A stretch of DNA of 64,000 bases from positions 1 through 64,000 of the forward strand of contig NZ_JARBUT010000003.1 in assembly GCF_028882275.1 (NCBI RefSeq), read 5' to 3'. The notes beneath the pieces were generated by a model that had not been told where the DNA came from, did no database searches, and saw nothing but the letters and a program-made list of their open reading frames with translations. Below are positions 17,308 to 26,700 of this stretch, one piece after another. Position 1 is the stretch's first letter, and each line of letters begins with the position of its first letter. Origin of the DNA: Nocardiopsis sp. N85 (lineage in GTDB: Bacteria; Actinomycetota; Actinomycetes; Streptosporangiales; Streptosporangiaceae). The position numbers were made by a program, and so were the translations under genes.

Positions 17308-18408
17308 TCAGCCCGCCGCGCCGTGCACGATGCGGGCGGCGCGTTCCTCGCTCGGGTGGATCTCCCCGGCCAGGATCCGCTCGGCGTGGTGGCAGGCCAC
17401 CCGGTGCCCGTCGCCGTTGATCGGCCGCAGCTCGGGGCGGTCGGTGTCGCAGAGCTCCTCCTGCCGCCACGGGCACCGGGTGTGGAACCGGCAGCCGGTC
17501 GGCGGATTCGCCGGCGAGGGCAGGTCCCCGGCCAGGAGGATGCGCTCGCGGGTGTCCTCCACCTTCGGGTCCGGTACCGGGACCGCCGACATCAGCGACC
17601 GGGTGTAGGGGTGCAGCGGCGTCTCGTAGAGCATGTCGCTGGGCGCCTCCTCCACCAGCGACCCCAGGTACATGACGCCCACCGTGTCGCTGACGTGGCG
17701 GACCACCGCCAGGTCGTGGGCGATGACGAGGTAGGTCAGCCCCAGTTCCCCCTGGAGTTCCTCCAGCAGGTTGAGCACCTGCGCCTGGATGGACACGTCC
17801 AGTGCCGAGACGGGTTCGTCGCAGATGATGAGGTCGGGTTCCAGGACCAGGGCGCGGGCGATCCCGATGCGCTGGCGCTGGCCGCCGGAGAACTCGTGCG
17901 GGTAGCGGGTGAGCGCCTTGGCGGACAGCCCGACCCGCTCCAACGCCCCGGTCACCCGTCGCCGCCGGTCGGCGAGGACGGCCGCCCGGCGCTCCCGCCC
18001 GCTCATCGAGGCGGCCTCCTCGTCGGTGGGGCCGCCGATCCCGTGGGTCTGCAAGCCCTCCATGAGGATGGAGCCGATGTTCTGCCGGGGGTTGAGGCTG
18101 CCCAACGGGTCCTGGAAGACCATCTGGAGGTTGCGGCGCTCCCGTCGCATCTCCTCGTCGCTCAGCGAGGCCAGGTCGCGGCCCTCGTGGACGACCGCGC
18201 CGGAGGTGATGTCGACCAGGCGCAGCACCGCCCGGCCCAGGGTGGTCTTGCCGCAGCCGGACTCCCCCACGAGACCGTAGGTGGTGCCGCGTTCGATGCT
18301 CAGGCTCACCCCGTCCACCGCGTAGACGTGGCCGACGGTGCGGTCGAACACGACGCCCCGTCTGATCGGGAAGTGGACCTTGAGGTCCTCGATCCGCAAC
18401 AGGCTCAT
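17308..18408 (-). CDS. Oligopeptide-type ABC transporter ATP-binding protein (DppF/OppF)
   Basis: One of two ATPases powering the first importer. Seen: 366 aa from ATG 18408; Walker [10 protein letters not shown]; signature [15 protein letters not shown]; Walker [14 protein letters not shown]-loop VIAHD; the C-terminal oligopeptide/dipeptide domain with [15 protein letters not shown], the cysteine cluster typical of OppD/OppF proteins. The start codon overlaps the stop of the DppD-type gene (ATGA). The open frame continues 125 codons upstream only because it runs through that gene out of frame. Last gene of the operon, followed by a hairpin. Confidence 0.92.
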   Translation of the reverse strand: MSLLRIEDLKVHFPIRRGVVFDRTVGHVYAVDGVSLSIERGTTYGLVGESGCGKTTLGRAVLRLVDITSGAVVHEGRDLASLSDEEMRRERRNLQMVFQDPLGSLNPRQNIGSILMEGLQTHGIGGPTDEEAASMSGRERRAAVLADRRRRVTGALERVGLSAKALTRYPHEFSGGQRQRIGIARALVLEPDLIICDEPVSALDVSIQAQVLNLLEELQGELGLTYLVIAHDLAVVRHVSDTVGVMYLGSLVEEAPSDMLYETPLHPYTRSLMSAVPVPDPKVEDTRERILLAGDLPSPANPPTGCRFHTRCPWRQEELCDTDRPELRPINGDGHRVACHHAERILAGEIHPSEERAARIVHGAAG

Positions 18409-19475
18409 GCCGACTCCTCCTCGTCGCCCACCACGGACGGGCTCTCCAGAACGGCCCGGTCCGCCACGTCGGCGTGCCGGACGGGGTTGACGCACCGGTA
18501 CGCGTGGACGCCGTCGTCCGTGTGGACCAGGGCGGGCGGCCCCTCCAGGCATTCCAGGGTGTAGTGATCGCAGCGGGGCGCGAACGCGCACCCGTCGTGC
18601 CAGGCGATGTTGTCGTTGACCGACCCGCGGATCGGGGTGAGCGGTTCCCCTCGGGGCGCGTCGAGTCGGGGGATCGACCCGAGCAGCCCGACCGTGTAGG
18701 GATGGGTGGGACCGGCGAACAGCGGGGCGCGCGGAGCGGTCTCCACCGCGCGCCCCGCGTACAGGACGTTGATGTCGTCGCACAGCCCGGCCACCACGCC
18801 GAGGTCGTGGGTGATCATGAGCAGCGCGGTGCCCTCCTCGGTCACCAGGTCCTTGAGGAGTTCGAGGATCTGCGCCTGGATGGTCACGTCGAGGGCGGTG
18901 GTGGGTTCGTCGGCGATCATCACCCGGGGACGACAGGCCACCGCCATCGCGATGAGGGCGCGTTGGCGCATGCCGCCGGAGAGCTGGTGCGGGTACTCCT
19001 TGAGGCGCCGTTCGGGGTCGGGGATGCCCACCCGTTGGAGCAGGTCGGCGGCCTCCTTCTCCGCGGCCGATCCCCGCATGCCCCGGTGGCGGTTGAGGAT
19101 CTCGGTGACCTGGCGGCCGATGGGGACCACCGGGTTCAGGGAACTGAGCGGATCCTGGAAGATCATCGCCAGCCGGGATCCGCGCAGGTCGCGCATCCGC
19201 TTGGGCGACAGCTTCAGCAGGTCGACCTCGCCCTCGGGCAGGTTCAGGAGGGCGGAACCGCCCACCCGCACCCCGCGCGGGGGGAGCAGGCCCATGAGGG
19301 CCAGGGAGGTGACGCTCTTACCGCAGCCGGACTCCCCGACCAGGCCGGTGACCTTGCCCTCTTCGAGGGTGAACGAGACCCCGTCCACGGCCCGGACCTC
19401 GTCGGAGCCGCGTCCGCCGAACACGACGGACAGTTCTTCGACCGCGAGCAGCGGTGTGCTGGAACCCATGGTCAT
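18405..19475 (-). CDS. Oligopeptide-type ABC transporter ATP-binding protein (DppD/OppD)
   Basis: Partner ATPase of the importer. Seen: 356 aa; Walker A GESGCGKSV; signature LSGGMRQRALIAMA; Walker B VMIADEPTTALD; H-loop MITHD; C-terminal oligopeptide domain with CAFAPRCDHYTLEC. Start ATG 19475 overlaps the permease stop by four bases (ATGA); ATG 19469 is an alternative. Four-base overlaps on both sides show tight translational coupling, and both ATPases of this operon keep the standard DEP Walker B, unlike the second importer in this window. Confidence 0.92.
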   Translation of the reverse strand: MTMGSSTPLLAVEELSVVFGGRGSDEVRAVDGVSFTLEEGKVTGLVGESGCGKSVTSLALMGLLPPRGVRVGGSALLNLPEGEVDLLKLSPKRMRDLRGSRLAMIFQDPLSSLNPVVPIGRQVTEILNRHRGMRGSAAEKEAADLLQRVGIPDPERRLKEYPHQLSGGMRQRALIAMAVACRPRVMIADEPTTALDVTIQAQILELLKDLVTEEGTALLMITHDLGVVAGLCDDINVLYAGRAVETAPRAPLFAGPTHPYTVGLLGSIPRLDAPRGEPLTPIRGSVNDNIAWHDGCAFAPRCDHYTLECLEGPPALVHTDDGVHAYRCVNPVRHADVADRAVLESPSVVGDEEESA

Positions 19476-20512
19476 TTCCTCAGCTTCGGGTCGAGGGCCT
19501 CGCGCATCGCCTCACCGAGCAGGGTGAAGCCCAGGGCGGTGACGATGATGGCCAGGGCCGGGTAGACGGCCAGCTGGGGCGCGCTGGAGAGGAACCGTTG
19601 CGCGTCGGCGAGCATCGTCCCCCACTCGGGGAAGGAGGGATCGGGGTTGCCCAGGCCCAGGTAGGACAGGGCGGCCGCGTCGATGATGGCGGTGGCCAGG
19701 GTGAGGGTGGACTGCACGATCACCGGCCCCAGGGAGTTGGGCAGGATGTGCGTGAGGGCGATCTTGTGCTTGCGGACCCCCAGCGCCCGGGCGGCGAGGA
19801 CGTAGTCGCGGTTGCCCTGGGAGATCATCGCGCCGCGCAGCAGGCGGGCGAAGATCGGCACCTGGGCGATGCCGACCGCGAGCATGACCGTGGTGAGGCT
19901 GGGGCCGATCAGGGCCGCGACGGTGACGGCGAGCAGCAGGGTGGGCAGCGCCAGCATCATGTCGATGACGCGCATGATGGCGTTGTCGATCGTCCGGCCC
20001 CAACGACCGCCGAGGGTGGCCGCGGCACCGGCGGTGCCGCCGAGCAGGGCGCCCACGCCGAAGCCGACGAGGGTGGCCACGACACCGACCAGGAGGGTCT
20101 GGCGGGCGCCGATGACCATGCGGGAGAACTGGTCGCGGCCCAGGTTGTCCAGGCCCAGCCAGTTCTCGGCGCGCGGGCCCACGAAGATGTTCTGGTTGGG
20201 GAAGACCTCGTCGCCCCAGGTCTGCGCGGTGGGGGCGTAGGGGGCGAGGAGCGGGGCGAACAGGGCGACGACGACGAACCCGGCGACGATGATCGCGCCG
20301 GTGATCGCCATGGGGCTGCGGCGCAGCCGGGAGAACGCGGTGCGCCAGATGCCGGCGCCGTGGGTCCCCTCGTCGCGCGGTCCCATGAGTTCGGCGAGCC
20401 GGTCGATCTTGGCGGCCTTGCGGCCCAGCAGGGCGGTGCCGCCCGTGCCGGCGGACTCGGCGTCCGGGACGGGTGACCCCTCCGGGTTGTGCGCACTCGG
20501 TGTCGTCGGCAT
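19472..20512 (-). CDS. Oligopeptide-type ABC transporter permease (DppC/OppC)
   Basis: Inner-membrane subunit forming half of the channel. Seen: 346 aa from ATG 20512 (a GTG one codon before is possible); long cytoplasmic N-terminus of about 65 residues; helix AITGAIIVAGFVVVALFAPLLAPY followed by the OppC_N region; WLGLDNLGRDQFSRMVIGARQTL; the ATPase-docking EAA segment ALGVRKHKIALTHILPNSLG; final helices ending LGFTLLGEAMREALDPKLRK. The start shares one base with the stop of the DppB-type gene (TGATG). Confidence 0.92.
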   Translation of the reverse strand: MPTTPSAHNPEGSPVPDAESAGTGGTALLGRKAAKIDRLAELMGPRDEGTHGAGIWRTAFSRLRRSPMAITGAIIVAGFVVVALFAPLLAPYAPTAQTWGDEVFPNQNIFVGPRAENWLGLDNLGRDQFSRMVIGARQTLLVGVVATLVGFGVGALLGGTAGAAATLGGRWGRTIDNAIMRVIDMMLALPTLLLAVTVAALIGPSLTTVMLAVGIAQVPIFARLLRGAMISQGNRDYVLAARALGVRKHKIALTHILPNSLGPVIVQSTLTLATAIIDAAALSYLGLGNPDPSFPEWGTMLADAQRFLSSAPQLAVYPALAIIVTALGFTLLGEAMREALDPKLRK

Positions 20513-21516
20513 CACTGGGCCCGCACTCTCGGGTCGAGGAGGCTGTAGGAGATGTCCACCAGCAGGTTGATGAACACGTACATGGTGGCGATGAGCAGGA
20601 TGAACCCGGTGAGGACCGGGTAGTCACGGGTCTGGGTGGCCCCGTACACGAACGAGCCGACGCCGGGGAACGCGAACACGCTCTCGGTGAGGACCGCGCC
20701 CGCGAACAGGCTTCCGGTGAGCAGACCGATGGCGGTGACGACCGGCAGCATCGCGTTGCGCAGCACGTGTCGGCCGCGCACGGTCCGGCGGTGCAGGCCC
20801 TTGGCGTCGGCGGTGCGCACGTAGTCCTCTTCGAGGACCTCCAGGACGCTGGCGCGTGTCATGCGGACGATGACGGCGAGGGGGATGGAGGCCAGGGCCA
20901 GGCCGGGGAGCGCCAGGTGCATCAGGGCGTCCCACACGACGTCGAGTTCACCGGTGCGCAGGCCGTCGAGGACGACGAAGCCGCTCAGGTCGGTGCGGTT
21001 CAGTCCCGGGGAGAGCCGGAAGGCCGACGGGAACAGGCCCAGGCGCTCGGCGAAGATCACCTTGAGGATGAAGGCGAGGAAGAACACCGGCGTGCAGATG
21101 CCGAGAAGGGAGCCGCCGACGGCGGCGAAGTCCAGGACACCGCCGCGTCGGCGGGCGGCGAGGTAACCGAGGGGGATGCCCACGGCGATCGCCATGAGCA
21201 TCGCGGTGATCGCCAGTTCGAACGTGGCCGGGAAGCGGGTGAAGAACTCCTCCACGACCGGGCGTCCGGTCTGGATGGAGGTGCCCAGGTCGCCCTGGAG
21301 GATGTTGCGCAGGAACGCCAGGTACTGGACCGTGAGGGGTTCGTCCAGTCCGAGGGAGCGCCGCAGTTGGGCTCGCTGTTCGGCTGTCGCGTCGTCGGGG
21401 AGGAGGGCGTACTCCGGCCCGCCGGGTAGGCGTTGGAGCCAGATGAACAACAGGATCGACAGACCGCCGAGGGTCGGGATCAGTTGGAGGGTACGCCTGA
21501 CGAGGAATCGCAGCAC
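20512..21516 (-). CDS. Oligopeptide-type ABC transporter permease (DppB/OppB)
   Basis: Second channel subunit. Seen: 334 aa, GTG start at 21516; N-terminal MLRFLVRRTLQLIPTL, the family's usual opening; LGTSIQTGRPVVEEF; EAA loop AKGLHRRTVRGRHVLRNAMLP; ends LLVDISYSLLDPRVRAQ. About six membrane helices. It begins 163 bp after the binding-protein gene, with a hairpin in that gap. Confidence 0.92.
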   Translation of the reverse strand: MLRFLVRRTLQLIPTLGGLSILLFIWLQRLPGGPEYALLPDDATAEQRAQLRRSLGLDEPLTVQYLAFLRNILQGDLGTSIQTGRPVVEEFFTRFPATFELAITAMLMAIAVGIPLGYLAARRRGGVLDFAAVGGSLLGICTPVFFLAFILKVIFAERLGLFPSAFRLSPGLNRTDLSGFVVLDGLRTGELDVVWDALMHLALPGLALASIPLAVIVRMTRASVLEVLEEDYVRTADAKGLHRRTVRGRHVLRNAMLPVVTAIGLLTGSLFAGAVLTESVFAFPGVGSFVYGATQTRDYPVLTGFILLIATMYVFINLLVDISYSLLDPRVRAQ

Positions 21517-21619
21517 CTTCGCCGCCTTTCGCCAGTGGAGTGGGGATGGTTCCCCGCGGGGTGGGGCGGGGGTGACATCGTCGGGCCCGGCCGACCGGGG
21601 GACGGATCGGCCGGGCCCT

Positions 21620-21644
21620 CCCCCTCCCGCGGTGCGGGAGGGGG
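21620..21644. terminator. Intra-operon hairpin after the first binding-protein gene
   Basis: Perfect 11-bp arms 21620-21630 and 21634-21644, loop GGT, in the 163-bp gap between binding protein and permease. Such hairpins usually let the binding protein be made in excess over the channel, by partial termination or mRNA protection. Confidence 0.6.
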
Positions 21645-21679
21645 GTTCCCGGGCCCCGGGGTACGGGGCCGGTGGGTGC

Positions 21680-23350
21680 CTAGTCCTCCTGCCAGGAGCC
21701 CTCGGAGAAGTTCTCCTGGGTCAGCGGGCTGACGTTCGGGGGGTTGACGTTCGGGGCGAACGCGATGGAGGGCGGGGAGCTGGAGATCGGCAGACCCGGA
21801 AGGACCTCCATGATCTGCTCGTTCAGGCCCTTGTAGGCCTCGATGCGCTCCTCGGCGTCCGGGTTGCCGCTGGCGTCGGCCATGGCCTCGAACAGCTCGG
21901 GCTCGTCCATGCCCCAGGCGTCGTTCTTCACGGAGAACCAGGTGCCGAGGAAGTTGTAGGCGTCGTTGTAGTCGCCGGTCCAGCCCAGCAGGTACAGCGA
22001 GCACTCGCCGCTGTTGGTCCGGCCGATGTACTCGGTCCACTCGTAGGACTTGGCCTCGACGGTGATGCCGACGTCCTCCAGGTCCGCGGTGATGACGTCG
22101 AAGATGTCACGCGGAGCGGGCATGTAGGGGCGGGTGACCTCGGTCGGGTAGCAGAAGTCGAGGGTCAGGTCCTCCTGGTCGGCGTCGGCCAGCAGTTCCC
22201 GGGCGCGGTCGGGGTCGTAGTCGTAGGTGGTCACGTTCTCCGACCAGCCGTCGAGGGTGTCGGGGTGGAACTGCGTGGCCACCTCGCCGCCGGCCGGGAG
22301 GATGGTGTCGACGATGCGCTGGCGGTTGACCGCGTGGGCGAGGGCCTGGCGGACCTCGATGTCGCCCAGATCCTCGTTGGTCTCCTGCTGGAAGGCGAGG
22401 TAGAGGACGTTGAACACGTCACGGGTCGGGACCTGGAAACCGGCCTCGACGAGGGGCTCGACGTCCGCGGGGGCGACCAGGTCGTAACCGTGGATGTCGC
22501 CGGCCTCCAGCGCCTGGCGGCGGGCGGTCTCGTCGGGGATGGCCCGCAGGATCAGGGTGTCGAAGCCGGCGGGGTCGCCCCAGTAGTCGTCGAAGCGATC
22601 GAGGGTGATCTCGGCCTGGTCCCGGTTCCACTCACCGATGGTGAAGGGTCCGGTGCCGGCGACCGTGCCCGGGACGCTGGTGTACTCGGGCAGGCTGTAG
22701 TCGCCCTCCTCACCGGTGATCTCGGCGTCGGCGATGGCCTCCAGGGTGGTGGGGCTCATGATGCCGAACGCGGCGAGGCTGAAGCCGCCCGGGAAGATGG
22801 AGGAGTACTGCGAGATGGTGATGACGGAGGTGAGCTCGTCGGTGGCCTCACAGGAGACGAACCGGGAGTCGGGCAGGCCCTCGTCCTCGTTGTCGGCGAA
22901 GCCGCCGAAGATGGCCTGCCAGTAATAGGAGTTGTTGGAGCTCTGCCACGGGCCGCTGAGGTTGTGCCAGCGGTCGAAGTTGGCGCAGACGGCCTCGGCG
23001 TTCATGGCGTCGCCGTCGTGGAAGGTGACGCCGTCGCGCAGGTGGAAGGTCCACACGGTGCCGTCTTCGGACTGCTCCCAGTCCTCGGCCAGGCCGCCGA
23101 CGATGTCGCTGCCGCCGGATTCGTGTTCGAGGAGGGTTTCGAAGACCTGGCGGCTGTAGCGGAAGGTCTCGCCATCGCTCGCGAGGAACGGGTCGAGGGA
23201 TTTGATGTCGCCGGCGGAACCGAATACGAACGGTGCCGAAGTGTCGGCGTCGGGGTCGCGCTCGCTCTCCGCGCACGCTGTGGCCAACAGCGCGACGGAC
23301 GCCGCTGAGGCCAGCAGGGCCAGCGGTTTCCTGGAAGTCTTCGTGAACAT
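21680..23350 (-). CDS. Peptide-class ABC transporter substrate-binding lipoprotein (family 5)
   Basis: Extracellular receptor of the first importer, tethered by lipid. Start ATG 23350 has AGAGG five bases upstream; GTG 23356 is an in-frame alternative. Seen: 556 aa; lipoprotein signal with lipobox LLATAC; SBP_bac_5 features AEDWEQSEDGTVWTFHLRDGVTFHDGDAMNAE, TGPFTIGEW and EVRQALAHAVNRQRIVD; C-terminal LPGLPISSSPPSIAF. Length is usual for DppA/OppA. Ligand is probably a peptide, but this family also includes sugar and metal-complex binders and no regulator is adjacent. First gene of a five-gene operon (17308-23350). Confidence 0.9.
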   Translation of the reverse strand: MFTKTSRKPLALLASAASVALLATACAESERDPDADTSAPFVFGSAGDIKSLDPFLASDGETFRYSRQVFETLLEHESGGSDIVGGLAEDWEQSEDGTVWTFHLRDGVTFHDGDAMNAEAVCANFDRWHNLSGPWQSSNNSYYWQAIFGGFADNEDEGLPDSRFVSCEATDELTSVITISQYSSIFPGGFSLAAFGIMSPTTLEAIADAEITGEEGDYSLPEYTSVPGTVAGTGPFTIGEWNRDQAEITLDRFDDYWGDPAGFDTLILRAIPDETARRQALEAGDIHGYDLVAPADVEPLVEAGFQVPTRDVFNVLYLAFQQETNEDLGDIEVRQALAHAVNRQRIVDTILPAGGEVATQFHPDTLDGWSENVTTYDYDPDRARELLADADQEDLTLDFCYPTEVTRPYMPAPRDIFDVITADLEDVGITVEAKSYEWTEYIGRTNSGECSLYLLGWTGDYNDAYNFLGTWFSVKNDAWGMDEPELFEAMADASGNPDAEERIEAYKGLNEQIMEVLPGLPISSSPPSIAFAPNVNPPNVSPLTQENFSEGSWQED

Positions 23351-23719
23351 GTCCACCTCTGTGGGGGGTGGGCTGATGTGCCCGGGGGTCGATTGAGTGG
23401 ACCCTAGTCCCGGCTCCCACCAACTGGGAAGATAGACGTCCGGGTATTAATACAACCGTTTCAGATCTGTGGCGTGATCCATAGGCGCGTTTTGTTGACC
23501 GTGCTGTTCAACGAGGACCAAAAGTCCGATACCCGCGTATCCGAAGGGGCATGCGGAGGCGCATGGGAGGCATGGGGTAACACGCCCGCCATCTTTTTCG
23601 ATGTTTCGGGAACAATAACGAGACGCAATATTGGATCATGGGATGAATGACCTTTTTGTCCTTCTCGGGCCCTCGGTCGACGGGATCGGGGGGCCTCGCC
23701 CCGGGCCTATGATCTCGGG
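23351..23719. other. Divergent AT-rich promoter region
   Basis: Most AT-rich part of this half of the window (about 23430-23640). It holds two inverted repeats, GTATTAATAC at 23444-23453 and GATAC-CCGC-GTATC at 23528-23541, and a cluster of GGCATG-type words at about 23547-23577. Promoters for the first ABC operon (-) and the small acidic gene (+) must lie here. Confidence 0.5.
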
Positions 23720-24109
23720 GTGACCACTCCCCTTGACGACGCGGCGCTGACCGCGTTCCTCGAAGGCCAGGACAGCGCCTGGCTGGCCGAACAGCTCATG
23801 TTGGCCGCTGACGACGACCCCATCACACGGATCCGGTTGACGGCCGCCGCCGGCTCGGAGAGCGCCGTGGACGAGGCCCGCGCGCTCCTTTTCGCCGCCA
23901 TCGTGCAGCACCTCCCCGAGGAGGCGCCCGATGACGACGACGCGCTGCACCGGGCCATCGACCTGCTCGACGACCTCGTCGACTACGGGTTCGAGGACGA
24001 GAGCACCGACATCGCCGACGAGGCACGCGACGCCTACGTGGACCGCCACGGCGACGACGACGGCGACCACCTGGCGCGTCTGCACTCCCTCGCCGACGGC
24101 GAGGACTGA
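23720..24109 (+). CDS. Small acidic protein of unknown function
   Basis: Not recognised. Seen: 129 aa from GTG 23720; strongly acidic, with Asp-rich runs near residues 33-36, 73-78 and 113-116; predicted all-helical, no signal peptide, no Cys except none seen. Codon use is like the neighbours (G/C in third position), so the frame looks real, and it ends just before a perfect hairpin. The start is uncertain because no strong ribosome-binding site precedes it. It stands alone between the divergent ABC operon and a converging membrane-protein gene. Confidence 0.6.
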   Translation: MTTPLDDAALTAFLEGQDSAWLAEQLMLAADDDPITRIRLTAAAGSESAVDEARALLFAAIVQHLPEEAPDDDDALHRAIDLLDDLVDYGFEDESTDIADEARDAYVDRHGDDDGDHLARLHSLADGED

Positions 24110-24154
24110 CCATCCCCGGGGCGCTCCATCCGCTCCGGCCCATCATCCGAACGC

Positions 24155-24185
24155 ACCGAGGGGCCGACGTCGTCGGCCCCTCGGT
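24155..24185. terminator. Bidirectional terminator hairpin
   Basis: Perfect 14-bp arms 24155-24168 and 24172-24185 with a 3-nt loop, between the ends of two converging genes. Confidence 0.78.
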
Positions 24186-24200
24186 CATGGACGTCGGCTT

Positions 24201-26051
24201 CTACTTCTTCTTCGCCGAGGGTTTCCCGGCCTCGGCCCCGGCCGCACCATCGGACCCGTCCGGGTCGCTCGCCGGCTCGGGGGTGGCGGCGGCCTCATCC
24301 GTCGCGGACCCCTCGTCATCGGCGGTCGCGGGGGCCGTGGCCTCGCCCTTCTCGGCGGAGGCGTCGGACCAGGTCGGACCATCGGCGGCCGCAGAGGCCA
24401 CCTCGGCCCCGACAGACTCGGCCCCCTCCTTCGCGTCGGCTTCCGGCGCCGTGCCAGCGGTGCGGGAGGCCTCGGTGGACGCGCCTCCTCCAGCGGGGAC
24501 AGTGGCCTTCGCGGCCCCGTCGGCGCCGGTCGCCAGGGACCCATCGGCCGTCTCGACGGCGCCCGAGGCACCGACTTCGGAGCGCTCATCCGCGGCAGCG
24601 GGCCCGGTGCTCCCAACGGTCGTGTCCTCGGTCGCGTCGGCGGACGCGGCCTCGTTCTCGGACGGCTCCTCGGCGGAGGCGTCGGTGTCGGTCGTCGGGG
24701 ACCCCTCGGCCTCCTCGGCGGCGGAGCCGGCCGCGTGAGCGGAGGGCGCCTCGACCGGTCCGGGCTCCTCAGTGGGTCCGGGGGCGCCGGTGAGGTCGGT
24801 GGCGTTGTCGGCGGCGGACGGCTTCTCGGCGAAGGCGTCCGTCTCGGTGGCACCATCGGCACCGGACATCACAGGCTCATCAATGATCACAGTGGCCTCT
24901 GAGGTCGCATCCTCCTCGGCAGCATCACCCGTGGCAATGCCGACGGGGGACGCGGCGGACTCGGAACCTCCGGTGAGGTCCCTCTCGGAGGATTCCGTCG
25001 GTTCGGCGACGACCGCGGCGGCGAGAACGGCGTCGTCGGGCTCGGTGCCCGAGGACGCGTCGATCCCTTCGACCGGGTCCATGTTCCACACGAACCCCGC
25101 CTCCTCGGGCTTCTTCTCGGTGGTGGGAGGCACGGCGACCGTGGAGGGCGCGACGTCCTCGACCGGATCCACGTTCCACACGAACCCCGTGGTGCCCTCG
25201 TCCTTCGGGTCCGGGACGAAGGGGACGGGCGCGTCCGTGTCGGGGGCCCCGCTCCAGGCGGCGGAGGTGACCTCGGCGGGGTTCTCCGGCTCGGCGGACA
25301 CGTCCGGGGCGGCGGTCCGGGTGGAGGCGGAGGACGCGGGACCGACCGGGGTGTCCGACTCGGGGCCATCACCCCAGGTGGCGGAGGTGACCTCGGCGGA
25401 GGACTCGGACACGTCGGCGGAGGTTCCGGAGGCGGCCTCCTTCACGAAGGCCTCGGGACCGACCGGGGTGTCCGGGTCGGAGGCACCGCTCCAGGCGGCG
25501 GAGGTGACCTGGGCGGTCGAGGAACCGGGCTCGACCGCAGGGGTGGTGGTCCGAACGGGGATCGGGGCGGGGCGGGGTGCGGTGGAGGCCTTCGGTGCCC
25601 CGACGCACCAACGACGGACCTCGGTGCTCCACAGGGCGATGTTGATCATGATGGCCGTGACCGCCGCGAGCAGCGCCCCCATGAGCAGCGGCGTCACCGC
25701 GAGCTTCGAGGAGATGTACAGCGCGAACAGGGCGACGCCGAGCGCGCACAGGGCGATCGCCTGGGACACGCGCCACAGGGCGTGGTCACCGCGACGGACC
25801 GGCACCGCCAGAGCGGCCGAGGCGGCGCCCGCCAGGATCGTGAGGGCGAGGAGGATCCACAGGTCGCCCACCACCCCCTCGGGCACGTCGGCCGCGAACA
25901 ACGACCAGGTCAGGTAGCCCAGCAGGCCGTACACAGGGGCGGCGACGAACATCAGGACACACGTCTGCCGCACGTCCAGCGGGGGCCGCACAGGAGAGGT
26001 CGCGGGGGACGAAACGGAATCTTGCATGACGAAAGGGTCCCGTGCCGTCAT
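24201..26051 (-). CDS. Four-helix membrane protein with a long acidic, repetitive tail
   Basis: Not recognised. Start uncertain: ATG 26051 or ATG 26027; the open frame runs further upstream only as a shadow of gntK. Seen: 616 aa. Four membrane helices at about 31-51, 62-84, 95-115 and 119-141. The remaining 470 residues are low-complexity Ala/Glu/Ser/Asp/Thr sequence with degenerate repeats: three copies of a unit like EVTSAAWSGAPDTDTPV (coding around 25229-25284, 25349-25400 and 25469-25518) and two of GFVWNxDPVE (around 25075-25100 and 25160-25190). It ends in a basic KPSAKKK. The tail is probably disordered and cytoplasmic. Gap to gntK is about 20 bp, so it may be transcribed with it. Confidence 0.65.
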   Translation of the reverse strand: MTARDPFVMQDSVSSPATSPVRPPLDVRQTCVLMFVAAPVYGLLGYLTWSLFAADVPEGVVGDLWILLALTILAGAASAALAVPVRRGDHALWRVSQAIALCALGVALFALYISSKLAVTPLLMGALLAAVTAIMINIALWSTEVRRWCVGAPKASTAPRPAPIPVRTTTPAVEPGSSTAQVTSAAWSGASDPDTPVGPEAFVKEAASGTSADVSESSAEVTSATWGDGPESDTPVGPASSASTRTAAPDVSAEPENPAEVTSAAWSGAPDTDAPVPFVPDPKDEGTTGFVWNVDPVEDVAPSTVAVPPTTEKKPEEAGFVWNMDPVEGIDASSGTEPDDAVLAAAVVAEPTESSERDLTGGSESAASPVGIATGDAAEEDATSEATVIIDEPVMSGADGATETDAFAEKPSAADNATDLTGAPGPTEEPGPVEAPSAHAAGSAAEEAEGSPTTDTDASAEEPSENEAASADATEDTTVGSTGPAAADERSEVGASGAVETADGSLATGADGAAKATVPAGGGASTEASRTAGTAPEADAKEGAESVGAEVASAAADGPTWSDASAEKGEATAPATADDEGSATDEAAATPEPASDPDGSDGAAGAEAGKPSAKKK

Positions 26052-26071
26052 CCCCCGCGCAAGATGGCAGG

Positions 26072-26590
26072 TCAGATGGTGTCCGCCGCAGCCAACGCCG
26101 CCTCGACCCAGGCCAGCGACTCCCGCGTGAGGGCGTCCGCGTCCAGGCGCACGTCGAACTCGCGTCCCGCCTCGTCCGGGTCCAGTGGTTGCAGGGTCTC
26201 CAACTGGGAGCGCAGCAGCGCGGGCGGCATGAAGTGGTCGGCCCGCGCGGCGATCCGATTCCAGATGACCTCGGACGGCCCGTGCATGTGCAGGAAGCGC
26301 ACTCCCGGCGCACCTTCGCGCAGCACGTCCCGATAGGAGCGCTTGAGCGCGGAGCAGGCCATCACCGTGGACTCGCCCAGGGCCTCGTGCGCGGCGACCC
26401 ACTCCGAGAGTCGGCGCAGCCAGGGCCACCGATCCTCGTCGGTCAACGGGACACCCGCCGCCATCTTCTCGATGTTGGCCCGGGGATGGAAGACGTCCGC
26501 CTCGGCGAAGGGGAGTTCGAGTTCGTGCGCCACACGCTCGGCGACGGTGGTCTTGCCACTGCCCGAGACGCCCATGAAGACAAAGTGCAT
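26072..26590 (-). CDS. gntK: Gluconokinase
   Basis: Phosphorylates D-gluconate to 6-phosphogluconate with ATP, feeding the pentose phosphate route. Seen: 172 aa, the usual GntK length; start ATG 26590 with GGAGAAACC just upstream; P-loop MGVSGSGKTT at about residues 5-14; ADVFHPRANIEKMAAGVPLTDEDRWPWL and ACSALKRSYRDVLR are GntK signatures. It is divergent from the GntR regulator, with a palindrome in the 110-bp gap, and may carry the membrane-protein gene downstream on its transcript. Confidence 0.93.
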   Translation of the reverse strand: MHFVFMGVSGSGKTTVAERVAHELELPFAEADVFHPRANIEKMAAGVPLTDEDRWPWLRRLSEWVAAHEALGESTVMACSALKRSYRDVLREGAPGVRFLHMHGPSEVIWNRIAARADHFMPPALLRSQLETLQPLDPDEAGREFDVRLDADALTRESLAWVEAALAAADTI

Positions 26591-26633
26591 GGTTTCTCCG
26601 TGTCGTGGGGACCTGCGCGACCGCAAGTGCCAC

Positions 26634-26644
26634 CACTAATAGTG
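26634..26644. promoter_or_regulatory. Palindrome CACTA-A-TAGTG in the gntK/gntR gap, probable operator
   Basis: Perfect 11-bp inverted repeat, extendable to ACCACTA-A-TAGTGAT with one mismatch. It sits between divergent gntK and the GntR gene. Likely bound by the adjacent regulator; it is less like the FadR-subfamily consensus than the site before gntP. Confidence 0.5.
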
Positions 26645-26700
26645 ATATCAATCAATCCGGCTAGGCTTCAGCCTGACCCCCGGCCGAAACAGGGAGAACG

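Noticed and set aside
21176..23308. 710-codon open frame on + strand
   Set aside because: Antisense of the binding-protein gene, which has a lipobox and family motifs.
24201..26651. One 816-codon gene reading through gntK
   Set aside because: The first 200 codons are gntK read in another frame; GntK has a ribosome site and full family signature, so the frame was split.
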